From assembly GCA_963667435.1 (NCBI GenBank), contig OY763414.1, forward strand, positions 2,666,001 through 2,730,000: a stretch of DNA of 64,000 nt, read 5' to 3'. A program made the position numbers and the translations under genes. This DNA comes from Marispirochaeta sp963667435 (GTDB lineage Bacteria > Spirochaetota > Spirochaetia > JC444 > Marispirochaetaceae). A model generated the notes under the pieces. The model made no database searches and had not been told where the DNA came from. It saw only the letters and a program-made list of their open reading frames with translations. Shown in pieces: positions 17,541 through 26,128 of the stretch. The stretch's first letter is position 1; each line of letters begins with the position of its first letter.

Positions 17541-19997
17541 ATGAAACGTAAATTGTTCTTAATTACCATTACTGCACTGTTAATGCTCACCGGCCTTTTT
17601 GCTGGAGGCAACAAGGAAGTGCCGGAAGTACCGCCGGTCTCTTCCGGCACTCAGTATATTTCACCCAACGGTGACGGTGTCCAGGACTCGGCCACCCTTG
17701 ATTTTACCGCAAAGGTGTATGTTAAGAGTAAAGAGGGTTACATCCCTGAGTACGGAATCCAGATTTTTGACGAGTCCGGAAAACTGGTTCATGAAGTGGT
17801 GGAAAAGGAACCTTCGGATGTGAACTGGTTCTTTGCTCTTTTCCGGGGTTACGATCTCTTTGAACTGGAAAAGGAGATTACCTGGGACGGGACAGACAAG
17901 GCCGGAAAACAGGTGCCCGACGGTGTATACAAGGTTAAGCTCTATGTGGTGGATTCTTCAAGCAACCGCAGCGAAGTGGATGTAGATAATTTTATTGTTG
18001 ATGTTCTTCCTCCGGAGGCTGAGATTACTGCTCCGCCGATGGACCTGTTCAGTCCCAATGGCGATGGCGTTGCAGATGTATATATAGTTCAGCAGACCGG
18101 AAGCGAGGAGCAGGAGTGGAAAGGAACATTCCAGGATGCAGCCGGTGTGGTGGTTCGCAGTTACAGCTGGACCGATTCCGAACCGGGAGATGTTCTCTGG
18201 GACGGTAAAAACGACCAGGGAACCAAAGTGGATGACGGGGTGTACAGTTATACGCTGAAGTCTACAGACCTGGCGGGAAACAAATCGGATGAGTATACCA
18301 TTGATGAAATCGTTCTAAACGCCCGCACTCCGGCTATCTCTCTGGAAGTGGACAATCCCTACTTTTCTCCCAATGGAGACGGCATTAAGGATACCGTAAC
18401 AGTAACCACCAGTGTGGAGAATAATGATGAGGTGGTATCCTGGTCTGGTTTCATCCTCAGCGACAATCAGCAAGCCCTGGCGGTGATTAACTCCGAGGGA
18501 GGAGTGCCTGAAACCTACGTGCTTACGGGTTACTCAGAATCAGGTGAACGGCTGCCGGAAGGTTTTTATACCATCAGCTATACTGTTACCTATGATAACG
18601 GCTTCTCAACCACCGCAGAACGCAGGGTTCGACTGGATGTAACTAAACCGGATGTTGAAATTCGCTACGACCATGTCTTTTCTCCCAACGGGGACGGACA
18701 GAACGATTTTAATGATATTGCCATTCAGCCCTCTGAAAATGTTTCCTGGGAAGGCCAGATTCTGAACAGCAGTGCAAATGTACTGTTTAAGGGAAGCGGA
18801 AATGAGATAATCCGTCAGTTCCGCTGGGACGGATACGGTCCTGACGGCCAGGTGCTTCCTGACGGTGCTTATTTTGTAAAAGGTGTTTTCACTGATCCTG
18901 CAGGTAACCGGTTTGTTCTCGATCCTATAGAGATCGACATTGACAACCGACCAGTATCCATTGCCATGAGTACTCCCAAAGGATTCTCTCCCAATAACGA
19001 CGGTATGGAGGATGTGCTTCCGGTTGTGCTTGAACCGACTCTCGATGCAGATGTGGCCAGCTGGAAGGTCTCTTTCGAGAATCTGGACGGCGTTGTTATG
19101 AAAAGCTATACCGGATCGGGAGAGCTTCCAGATACAGTTTTCTGGGATGGCTCCCAGGAAGGATCCACCGGACTTGCTGCAGAAGGTTTCTATTCCGCCT
19201 ATATGAAGACTGTATATGCCAAGGGTGATGTGGTAGAACTCCGTTCCGACAGTTTTACCCTGGATAATACACCGCCGAGGGTACACCTGGCAGTTAAGTC
19301 TCAGCCTTTTGCCCAGTCCAACGGGGATATTGAAGGTGAAGTGACCGTAGCCATTGAGGTTGAAGAAGAGACTGGTGTTGCCGGGTGGTCCATGGACATT
19401 CTCAACAGCAAGGGTGAAGTTATCCGCAGCTACGCCGGTACCGGAGACCCTGCAGATCAGATCTCCTGGAATGGAACGGTAAGCAATGGCTCTCCTGCGG
19501 ATCCGCAGGACAATTACGATGTCCGGGTGACTATTACTGATATGGGCGGCAATACGGCAACATACACGGAAAAACTGCCCTTTGATGTCGCAATTATTGT
19601 ACGCAACGGAAAATACTATATCCTGACGCCGAATATCATTTTCGGAGCATACAAGTCTGCCCTCAATTCTGCCGGCGATGTAATGCTGAAGAACAATAAC
19701 GACTCAATTGAACGGGCGGCTGAGGTGCTGAAACGCTATCCGGATTACAAGCTGGTGCTGGAAGGGCATGCCCTGAATATCTACCTCGACGGACCCCGGG
19801 AAGACCGGGAAGAAGCGATTCTTCTGCCTCTCACTGAGCGGCGGGCTGCGGTTGTGCGGGAGGCATTGATTGAAGCGGGAATTGATCCCGGCCGTATAAG
19901 CATTGAAGCTTTCGGCGGACAGTTTCCCATTGTCTCTGTAAGCGACAAGATGGTCTGGTGGAAAAACCGGCGGGTTGAGTTCCGTCTGGAGAAATAA
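17541..19997 (+). CDS. Exported SPNGDG-repeat protein with OmpA domain
   Basis: An 818-residue envelope protein. A signal peptide (KRKLFLITITALLMLTGLFA) is followed by about five Ig-like modules of the FlgD/CHU type. Each opens with a calcium-type loop: SPNGDGVQD, SPNGDGVAD, SPNGDGIKD, SPNGDGQND and SPNNDGMED, and each carries a W-D-G-x-D motif later. A sixth module (residues about 590-680) has lost the loop. The C-terminal 130 residues form an OmpA-like peptidoglycan-binding domain (LVLEGHA, LTERRAAVVREALIEAGI, KNRRVEFRL). ATG 17541 is chosen because GAGGGACAGA lies upstream. It is likely periplasmic, bridging the wall to another structure; no enzymatic motif is seen. Confidence 0.85.
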   Translation: MKRKLFLITITALLMLTGLFAGGNKEVPEVPPVSSGTQYISPNGDGVQDSATLDFTAKVYVKSKEGYIPEYGIQIFDESGKLVHEVVEKEPSDVNWFFALFRGYDLFELEKEITWDGTDKAGKQVPDGVYKVKLYVVDSSSNRSEVDVDNFIVDVLPPEAEITAPPMDLFSPNGDGVADVYIVQQTGSEEQEWKGTFQDAAGVVVRSYSWTDSEPGDVLWDGKNDQGTKVDDGVYSYTLKSTDLAGNKSDEYTIDEIVLNARTPAISLEVDNPYFSPNGDGIKDTVTVTTSVENNDEVVSWSGFILSDNQQALAVINSEGGVPETYVLTGYSESGERLPEGFYTISYTVTYDNGFSTTAERRVRLDVTKPDVEIRYDHVFSPNGDGQNDFNDIAIQPSENVSWEGQILNSSANVLFKGSGNEIIRQFRWDGYGPDGQVLPDGAYFVKGVFTDPAGNRFVLDPIEIDIDNRPVSIAMSTPKGFSPNNDGMEDVLPVVLEPTLDADVASWKVSFENLDGVVMKSYTGSGELPDTVFWDGSQEGSTGLAAEGFYSAYMKTVYAKGDVVELRSDSFTLDNTPPRVHLAVKSQPFAQSNGDIEGEVTVAIEVEEETGVAGWSMDILNSKGEVIRSYAGTGDPADQISWNGTVSNGSPADPQDNYDVRVTITDMGGNTATYTEKLPFDVAIIVRNGKYYILTPNIIFGAYKSALNSAGDVMLKNNNDSIERAAEVLKRYPDYKLVLEGHALNIYLDGPREDREEAILLPLTERRAAVVREALIEAGIDPGRISIEAFGGQFPIVSVSDKMVWWKNRRVEFRLEK

Positions 19998-20017
19998 CAG
20001 AATATTTGCAACCAACC

Positions 20018-20048
20018 AGTGGAGACGCCCAATTCGGGCGTCTCCACT
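20018..20048 (+). terminator. Bidirectional hairpin between convergent genes
   Basis: Perfect 13-bp inverted repeat (AGTGGAGACGCCC and its complement) around an AATTC loop, 21 nt after the OmpA-protein stop and 25 nt from the end of the kinase gene. There is no clear T-tract on either strand, so it may block transcription from both sides or stabilise 3' ends. Confidence 0.65.
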
Positions 20049-20072
20049 ACGGAATATCCGGGGAGGACCTTT

Positions 20073-21497
20073 TTATTTGTGCTCCAGGGGGAATTCTATG
20101 GTGAAGCAGACGCCGGTTTCTCCAGCTATATTTTCCACCATCGCACTGCCTCCATGTGCCTCGGTTACCGCTTTGACCAGACTCAATCCCAGACCGAGAC
20201 CTGAGACTCCTGTATCGGCACCGCGGTAGAGACGGTCCCATATTCTGGGGAGGTCGCTCTCTTTTATCTGTGGTCCCTGATTTGAGATCTTCAACTGAAA
20301 AACCTTTTTGTCCTGTAATACTTTTCCGGAAACCACTATCCTGCCTTTTCCCGGCGAAAACTTTACTGCATTATCCAGGAGGTTTCCTGCAGCCTGACTG
20401 AAACGGGCTGGATCCGCATAAATTGTGGCGGGGAAACTCCCGGATAAGTCTATGTCTATCTCACGGTCTGCACCGGCGAAACTGTAGATTTCCACCAGCT
20501 TCTCCAGGGCTTCCCGGGGCTGCATCTCTACCCGGTGCAGTTTGAGAATCCCCGATTCCGCCTCTGAAATATCCATCAGCGCTGTAAGCAGGGTAAGTAT
20601 TCTTTCGGATTCTTCCAGAGCATCAGACAGAGCTCCTTCTCTTCGGTTTTCATCATTGCTCTGCAGGGCAAGTTCTGCTCCGCCCCGCAGCCGAGTGAGC
20701 GGGGTACGCAGATCGTGGGCTACTGCGTCAAGGGTTTCCTTCATACGGGAAACCAATCCTTCAATTCTATCCAGCAGACGATTGAAGCTAACGGAAAGTT
20801 CGTCTATTTCATCTCCTGTATTCCTGTTCGGCAGCCGTGAGCTTAAATCACCGGTGGTGGTAATTTCCTTCAGGGTAAAGGAGAGTCTGCGAATGGGAGC
20901 CACTGCCCGGGAAGCAAGAATCAGACCGGCGGTAAGACCGAATACCAGTACAAAGGTAAGAAAAAAGAGGAAATTCCTGCGGTATAGTCCAAGAAGGGCT
21001 TCCCTTTTCTCACTGCTTGTACCTACCTGAAGGAGATAGTCCTGGTCGAGTTTTATTGTGTTCACTTCTAGAACAAATTCTCTGCCCGGATCTTCGATTT
21101 GAAGCTTTTTGCCCAGCTCCTCCGGTTTTTTTGTTTCAAGGTACTCGAGAATGGAGAAGGACTCCCAGTGTTCGGGATAGCTTAAGAAAAGAGTCTTGTT
21201 TTCCAGATCTGCCAGACGGATAAAGAAAGGACGGTCATCAAAGATAAGACTTTCTGCCTGGAATTCATCCATCAGGCCTTCTATGCCGGTCGCCTGATAA
21301 CGGGCCCAGTAGCTGAGCAGTCGGTCCCGGGCGTACTGTTCATCATCTGCATTTAGTGAGCGATACAGGGTATAGAATGTACCGCCGAAAAGAATAACCG
21401 AGGAGAGAATAAGCACAAGGAAGAAAATTCCTGCCAGTCGCAGGTAGAGGGTCGGTGCGGCAGGGTGAAATCCTTTACTCTTCCTGCTTGAGGACAT
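20073..21497 (-). CDS. Sensor histidine kinase, HAMP/HisKA type
   Basis: A 474-residue membrane kinase. TM1 is at about 22-44, a periplasmic sensor of about 120 residues follows, then TM2 near 170-190, a HAMP domain, and a HisKA box DAVAHDLRTPLTRLRGG with the phospho-acceptor His near 253. The HATPase has NLLDNAVKFSP, SNQGPQI and GLGLGLSLVKAV. It overlaps the response-regulator gene by 23 nt, so the two are a cognate pair translated together. It is the last gene of the PP2C-RR-HK operon. The sensed signal is unknown; membrane or envelope stress is typical for this layout. Confidence 0.93.
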   Translation of the reverse strand: MSSSRKSKGFHPAAPTLYLRLAGIFFLVLILSSVILFGGTFYTLYRSLNADDEQYARDRLLSYWARYQATGIEGLMDEFQAESLIFDDRPFFIRLADLENKTLFLSYPEHWESFSILEYLETKKPEELGKKLQIEDPGREFVLEVNTIKLDQDYLLQVGTSSEKREALLGLYRRNFLFFLTFVLVFGLTAGLILASRAVAPIRRLSFTLKEITTTGDLSSRLPNRNTGDEIDELSVSFNRLLDRIEGLVSRMKETLDAVAHDLRTPLTRLRGGAELALQSNDENRREGALSDALEESERILTLLTALMDISEAESGILKLHRVEMQPREALEKLVEIYSFAGADREIDIDLSGSFPATIYADPARFSQAAGNLLDNAVKFSPGKGRIVVSGKVLQDKKVFQLKISNQGPQIKESDLPRIWDRLYRGADTGVSGLGLGLSLVKAVTEAHGGSAMVENIAGETGVCFTIEFPLEHK

Positions 21498-22152
21498 ATC
21501 CGACTCCCCGCACGGTATGAATCAGTTTCAGATCAAAATCCTTATCCACCTTACTTCTGAGTCTGGAAACCAGAACGTCAACGACATTTGTCTGGGGGTC
21601 AAAGGAGTAATCCCAGATGTGTTCCATAATCATTGTTTTCGACAGGACCTGACCCTGGTTGCGAATCAGGTATTCAAGCAGGGCGAATTCCCGGGGCTGC
21701 AGGTCCAGTTTTGTGTCTCCTCTGCTTGCCTGGTGGCTGATAAGATCCAGCTCGAGATCTCCTGCGGTAAAGCGGGAGGCTGAAGGGGTAAGGGTGGAGC
21801 GACGGATTAGTGCCTGAACTCTTGCCATAAGCTCAGCAAAGGAGAAGGGTTTAATTAGGTAGTCATCTCCGCCGGAGCGGAAGCCGGATACCCGGTCATC
21901 AACATCCCGTTTTGCACTGAGAATCAGAATAGGTGTCTGATTCCCCTGGCCCCGCAGGTTCTCAATCAGGGTAAGACCGTCAATTCCGGGGAGCATAATG
22001 TCCACAATCGCTGCATCATATTCCCGGCTGCTCATAAGGTCGTAACCGGTTTCTCCGCTGGGGGCATGATCCACAGCAAACCCGGCTTCCTTCAGCCCTT
22101 TTTTCAGAAAATCAGCAATTCCGGAATCATCTTCAACTATACAGATATTCAT
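21475..22152 (-). CDS. OmpR/PhoB-family response regulator
   Basis: A 225-residue DNA-binding response regulator. The receiver has the acidic pair EDD at 7-9, the phospho-acceptor Asp near 51 in VDIMLPG, Thr/Ser in LSAKRD, and Lys in LIKPFSF. The C-terminal winged helix (about 130-225) carries the usual QPREFALLEYLIRNQG and the recognition part VVDVLVSRLRSKVDKDF. Its ATG overlaps the stop of the PP2C gene by 4 nt (ATGA) and its own end overlaps the kinase gene. Target genes are not known; no clear direct-repeat operator was found nearby. Confidence 0.94.
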   Translation of the reverse strand: MNICIVEDDSGIADFLKKGLKEAGFAVDHAPSGETGYDLMSSREYDAAIVDIMLPGIDGLTLIENLRGQGNQTPILILSAKRDVDDRVSGFRSGGDDYLIKPFSFAELMARVQALIRRSTLTPSASRFTAGDLELDLISHQASRGDTKLDLQPREFALLEYLIRNQGQVLSKTMIMEHIWDYSFDPQTNVVDVLVSRLRSKVDKDFDLKLIHTVRGVGYVLKQEE

Positions 22153-22991
22153 AGACTCTCAATAAACTCCACGGTCAGCAGGGTTATATCATCCTGGAAC
22201 TGTTCTCCTCCCATAAACTCCAGCAAGCGGGTAATCACTTCGTTACTGAGCAGCTCTATATCCATATCCACGGAATCCCTCAGAATTCTGAGCAGCCGGT
22301 CCCTGCCGAAGGGCTGCATATTCGAGTCTGTAGTTTCCAGGAGTCCGTCGGTATACAGAAGCAGGCGGTCGCCGGATTGAAGAGAAAGTTTTCTTTCCTC
22401 ATATTTTGTTGTTTCAAAGGTTCCAAGAAAAAATCCCGGTGAGCTTAAAAGCTCAACCTCCCCGCTTTCGTGACTTAGTATCTGCTTGGGATGGCCGGCA
22501 TTACTGTAAACACATTCCATGTTCTCGGTATCCACTATTATGTAGAATGCAGTGATATAGTGGTCGGTACGGATTGTACGGCAGAACTCTTCGTTGATTC
22601 TGGTCAGCACCTCCGCCGGAGAATCTGTTCTGCCGGCAACATGGGTGAAGGCGCTTTTCATCATAGCTGTAAGAAATGCGGAGGCTACTCCGTGCCCGGA
22701 TGCATCTGCGATGATTATGCCAACCTTGCCCGAATCGAGGGAAATGTAATCGTAGTAATCTCCTCCAACGGACATATACGGCAGATAACGATGTGAAATG
22801 GTAAGGGGCAGGTCCGCCGGAGTCTCTCTGGGAAGGAGACTTTTCTGCAGTTCACTTGCCAGCGCAAGCTCCTCTGTAATGCTGCGGTTGCGTTCTTCCA
22901 GCAGTTTTTTTGCCTTTGTCAGCTGTTCTGCCTGTTTTTTCAGTTTAATATAGGCCTCTTCCAAGGCTTTATGCTCTGACGATGCTTTCAT
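22149..22991 (-). CDS. PP2C/SpoIIE serine phosphatase (RsbU-like)
   Basis: A 280-residue protein phosphatase. A helical, Lys/Glu-rich coiled coil (about 1-55) precedes a PPM/SpoIIE domain with the metal-binding motifs VGGDYYDYI, IIADASGHGVASAF, YSNAGHP and LYTDGLLETTDS near the end. Such enzymes dephosphorylate STAS anti-anti-sigma factors, and a STAS gene and its kinase lie just across the divergent promoter (23.1-24.3 kb). It has no sensor domain of its own, so the coiled coil or the co-encoded two-component pair may control it. It is first in the operon with the response regulator and kinase. Confidence 0.92.
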   Translation of the reverse strand: MKASSEHKALEEAYIKLKKQAEQLTKAKKLLEERNRSITEELALASELQKSLLPRETPADLPLTISHRYLPYMSVGGDYYDYISLDSGKVGIIIADASGHGVASAFLTAMMKSAFTHVAGRTDSPAEVLTRINEEFCRTIRTDHYITAFYIIVDTENMECVYSNAGHPKQILSHESGEVELLSSPGFFLGTFETTKYEERKLSLQSGDRLLLYTDGLLETTDSNMQPFGRDRLLRILRDSVDMDIELLSNEVITRLLEFMGGEQFQDDITLLTVEFIESL

Positions 22992-23055
22992 CCTGTATCC
23001 AATCTAAAAAAAAACTGGTAAAATTTGAATCCACTTTTTACACTTTAGCATATAT

Positions 23056-23967
23056 ATGAAGAATAAGCCTGATTTCCTTTTAATTGATTTTACTCAGCAG
23101 GAAGAAGAGCAGATCCGAAGTATCCTGAAGGAACGGAAGGCACAAATTGAGGCATTTCAGACATCCCCGGGGACAACACTGCCGGAGGCTGCACCGGGAA
23201 CCCGGGTACTTATTGCCCTGCGCAAGGGGTTGAACCGGGTAGATCTGGAGCTGCTGCTATACCGCTACCGGGAAGTCCCTACCGGGTTTCTTGCAGAATC
23301 AGAAGCTCCTGAGCTGCTTCTCTGGGCGGCAGCCAAAGGTTCCGTTCCTGCTGCTCTTCTGCCTGCAGGGGATGATGATCTTTCAAGGCTTATCAATGAG
23401 CTGGATCGAAAGGCAGGAGAGGAGCAATCGCGTCAACGGCTGTGTCGCGGGTTGTTGTCACTGGAGCACCGCTACCAGTGGAAGGCATCAGAAATGCAGA
23501 TTTCAAAAGTTGCAGCTCATATTGCAGGTCTCTTTCATCTTACTGGATACTGCCACGGAACGGACAGGATGGATACTGTGAAACTGGCTGTGGAAGAAGC
23601 CCTTGCGAACAGTCTTGAACACGGGTGTCTTGAAATGGATTCCACCATGAAGCGGGACGGGCTGGCAGGTTCTCTGCGGTATGAATCAATGCTTGAAGAG
23701 AGGCTTAATAATCCAGTCTATGGTAATAGAAAAATAAGCGTGGATTTTTCTCTTCTCGGAGGAATGGGCATCCTGACTATTGAGGATGAGGGAAAAGGTT
23801 TTGATATTTCAATTGCGGAGAAGCAGCTGGATCGTATCCGCAGGGGAAAAAACATAGAAATGGGATCGGGAAAAGGCATATATCTGATATACTCTGTTTT
23901 CGATTCCCTGCAGTTTCTTGCCGGCGGCAGAATACTGCGGCTTGAATTGAAGACTCAGGAGGAATAA
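23056..23967 (+). CDS. Anti-sigma-type GHKL serine kinase (RsbW-like)
   Basis: A 303-residue protein. The C-terminal 160 residues form a GHKL ATPase with the N box VEEALANSLEHG near 180, the G1 box IEDEGKGFD and the G2 box GSGKGIYLIYSV. There is no phospho-acceptor His, as in RsbW/SpoIIAB. The N-terminal 125 residues look like a degenerate receiver-type domain (DFLLIDF, VLIALRKG), not otherwise identified. It is 1 nt from the STAS gene with a strong ribosome site between them. No Shine-Dalgarno precedes the ATG, and TACACT 11 nt upstream could be a -10 box, so a very short leader is possible. Role: kinase/antagonist arm of partner switching. Confidence 0.86.
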   Translation: MKNKPDFLLIDFTQQEEEQIRSILKERKAQIEAFQTSPGTTLPEAAPGTRVLIALRKGLNRVDLELLLYRYREVPTGFLAESEAPELLLWAAAKGSVPAALLPAGDDDLSRLINELDRKAGEEQSRQRLCRGLLSLEHRYQWKASEMQISKVAAHIAGLFHLTGYCHGTDRMDTVKLAVEEALANSLEHGCLEMDSTMKRDGLAGSLRYESMLEERLNNPVYGNRKISVDFSLLGGMGILTIEDEGKGFDISIAEKQLDRIRRGKNIEMGSGKGIYLIYSVFDSLQFLAGGRILRLELKTQEE

Positions 23968-23968
23968 T

Positions 23969-24280
23969 GTGAATATTTCAGTGGAAGAGCAGAGCGACAA
24001 TACAGCAATTATCCGAATTGACGGCAACATCGACACAGAAAGCGGACACGAGCTGTCAGTAAAAATAATGGGACTTATGGAGATCGAAGGGCTGAAGCAT
24101 GTATCCTTTGACATGGGTACCGTTAATACCGTTACCTCCGCGGCAATTGGTAAACTGCTGAATTTTTTTAAATATATGAATTCCATCGGCGGAACAATGG
24201 AGATCAAGGGTATCTCTGATACCCTGCTTAATCAGTTCCGGGAAATTCATCTGGACCGGATTTTTCCGGTATCCCAGTAA
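23969..24280 (+). CDS. STAS-domain anti-anti-sigma factor
   Basis: A 103-residue single STAS domain of the SpoIIAA/RsbV type: IIRIDGNIDTESGHEL, then VSFDMGTVNTVTSAAIGKLL. The Ser in VTSAAIG aligns with the phospho-acceptor of the family, although the usual Asp-Ser-Ser-Gly is altered. The start is GTG 23969, set by AGGAGG 6 nt upstream; the overlapping ATG at 23967 reads straight into TGA. It is co-translated with the anti-sigma-like kinase and is the likely substrate of the divergently encoded PP2C phosphatase. Confidence 0.92.
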   Translation: MNISVEEQSDNTAIIRIDGNIDTESGHELSVKIMGLMEIEGLKHVSFDMGTVNTVTSAAIGKLLNFFKYMNSIGGTMEIKGISDTLLNQFREIHLDRIFPVSQ

Positions 24281-24296
24281 CAAAGGCTGGCAGGCT

Positions 24297-25301
24297 GTGG
24301 ATATCCGCTTACGCGAACCCGATGATTTTCATCTTCATCTCAGACAGGGAGAAATGCTGGAAACTGTAGCTCCCTTGAGCGCAGGCAGCTTTCGCCGGGG
24401 AATTGTTATGCCCAATACGATTCCGCCGGTAAGTGATGCCGGAGGACTGGATGCATACTGCAGGGAGATTTCCCTGGCTGCTCCTGGATTTGAACCTCTG
24501 ATGACCTTTAAGTTGATTCCCGGCCTGGAACCGGATGAAATTTCCCGCATGGCAAAGGCAGGCGCACTGGCGGGAAAGTACTATCCCGCAGGAGCGACAA
24601 CCAATGCGGAAGACGGGTTCTCCGAGATTAAAGCCGCTTTCCCCCTCTTTCATGTCCTCCAGTCAGAGGGTCTGGTTTTAAGTATCCACGGTGAAGATCC
24701 GGATAAACCGATTCTTGAACGTGAGGCGGCTTTTCTTCAGCAGGTACAGATAATTATTGATAATTTCCCCCGATTGAGGATTGTTCTGGAACACCTCTCC
24801 TGCCGGGAATCCGTAGAGGCTGTGCGGGCATGGCCCGAGAGGGTGGCGGCTACAGTTACCGCCCATCACCTTGCGTTCTCACTTGAAGATCTTATCGGCG
24901 GAGCCTTGAATCACAATCTTTTCTGCAAGCCTGTGGTTAAGGGCTTGTCCCATCAGAGAGCACTGGTTGAAGCTGCTGTATCAGGGGAGAGCAAATTCTT
25001 TTTCGGAACCGACAGCGCTCCTCACTCGGATGAAGCAAAATGCCGGGGGGCAGCAGGATCGTTCACCGCACCGGTTGCCATGCCGTTGATAGCAGAGGTA
25101 TTCAGTAAGGCGGGAAAACTGGAAGCCCTGGAAGATTTCACCTCCCGGTTCGGCGCAGAATTCTACCGTCTTCCTCTTAATAAAGGCGAACTGCTGCTCT
25201 CCAGGAAGGATTTTCACGTTCCCGGAAAATATGACGGTGTAGTTCCGCTGTGTGCAGGGCAAGTCCTTCCCTGGCGGGTAGCTGACCGTTCTGCTTCCTG
25301 A
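24297..25301 (+). CDS. pyrC: Dihydroorotase, class II
   Basis: A 334-residue zinc amidohydrolase that closes carbamoyl-aspartate to dihydroorotate in de novo pyrimidine synthesis. It resembles E. coli PyrC rather than the Bacillus type: RLREPDDFHLHLRQGEML at the start (zinc HxH), VMPNTIPPV, the carboxylated Lys in AGKYYPAGATTN, LSIHGED, VLEHLS, VTAHHL and FGTDSAPH with the catalytic Asp. The start is GTG 24297, with GGCAGG upstream. It follows the STAS gene by 16 nt and precedes hisA, so nucleotide and histidine genes share this operon. Confidence 0.95.
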   Translation: MDIRLREPDDFHLHLRQGEMLETVAPLSAGSFRRGIVMPNTIPPVSDAGGLDAYCREISLAAPGFEPLMTFKLIPGLEPDEISRMAKAGALAGKYYPAGATTNAEDGFSEIKAAFPLFHVLQSEGLVLSIHGEDPDKPILEREAAFLQQVQIIIDNFPRLRIVLEHLSCRESVEAVRAWPERVAATVTAHHLAFSLEDLIGGALNHNLFCKPVVKGLSHQRALVEAAVSGESKFFFGTDSAPHSDEAKCRGAAGSFTAPVAMPLIAEVFSKAGKLEALEDFTSRFGAEFYRLPLNKGELLLSRKDFHVPGKYDGVVPLCAGQVLPWRVADRSAS

Positions 25302-25341
25302 TAGTATCTTGTACGATTATGCTTCCGGAGAATCCACTGAC

Positions 25342-26094
25342 ATGAAATTTCGTCCCTGTATTGATTTGCATGAAGGCAAGGTAAAGCAGATTGTCGGCGG
25401 GACCCTAAGCGACAGCGGGGCCCGGGAGAACTATGTATCATGCCGGGATGCCGCCTGGTATTCTGCTCTGTATCGTGAAAAAGAGCTTACCGGAGGGCAT
25501 GTGATCATGCTCGGACCTGGGAACCGTGAACAGGCTCTGTCTGCACTGCGGGAGTATCCCAACGGGATGCAGGTTGGCGGAGGGATAAATCCCGAGAATG
25601 CTGCAGAGTTTCTGGAAGCCGGGGCCAGCCATGTAATTGTGACTTCCTATGTTTTCCGGGATGGTCTGATTGCCCGGGATAACCTTGAAGCCATGGTTCG
25701 GGCGGTGGGGAAGGAGCACCTTGTTCTTGATCTGAGCTGCCGGAAGCGGGAAGATGAATACTGGATTGTTACCGACCGCTGGCAGCGTTTCACTGGTACG
25801 AGACTGGATAAAGAAACTCTCATTGATCTTGGCCATACCTGTGATGAGCTTCTGGTTCATGCCGCGGATGTTGAAGGTCGCCAACAGGGTATAGAAGCGG
25901 GGGTTGCCGCTCTTTTAGCGGAATATTCCCCGGTGCCGGCGGCATATGCCGGAGGTATCCGGAGTATGGCAGATATAGCGCTTATTAAGGAACTTGGAAA
26001 AAGTAGAATAGATTTTACTGTGGGCAGTGCCCTTGATATATTCGGCGGGCCCCTCTCATTTGATGAGGTGAGTGCCCGTTTCGGAAGAGATTGA
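25342..26094 (+). CDS. hisA: ProFAR isomerase HisA, eukaryotic type
   Basis: A 250-residue (beta-alpha)8-barrel that isomerises ProFAR to PRFAR in histidine synthesis. The N-terminus (FRPCIDLHEGKVKQIVGGTL) matches the yeast HIS6/plant branch, not standard bacterial HisA, whose opening reads IPAIDLxxGxxVRL. Barrel markers include GGHVIMLGPGN, GMQVGGGIN, VLDLSCRKRE, LLVHAADVEG, AYAGGIRSMADI and FTVGSALDIFGG. ATG 25342 is preferred over a TTG at 25309. The hisE-like gene is 34 nt downstream. This branch is known in some bacteria, so transfer is possible but ancient. Confidence 0.9.
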   Translation: MKFRPCIDLHEGKVKQIVGGTLSDSGARENYVSCRDAAWYSALYREKELTGGHVIMLGPGNREQALSALREYPNGMQVGGGINPENAAEFLEAGASHVIVTSYVFRDGLIARDNLEAMVRAVGKEHLVLDLSCRKREDEYWIVTDRWQRFTGTRLDKETLIDLGHTCDELLVHAADVEGRQQGIEAGVAALLAEYSPVPAAYAGGIRSMADIALIKELGKSRIDFTVGSALDIFGGPLSFDEVSARFGRD

Positions 26095-26128
26095 TACAAA
26101 GAAAACTGAATTCTGGAGATGAACAGAT

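Noticed and set aside
18692..18703. GGGGACGGACAG as another repeat copy
   Set aside because: It encodes the Asn-Gly-Asp-Gly of the SPNGDG loop and differs at the motif end; coding constraint explains it.
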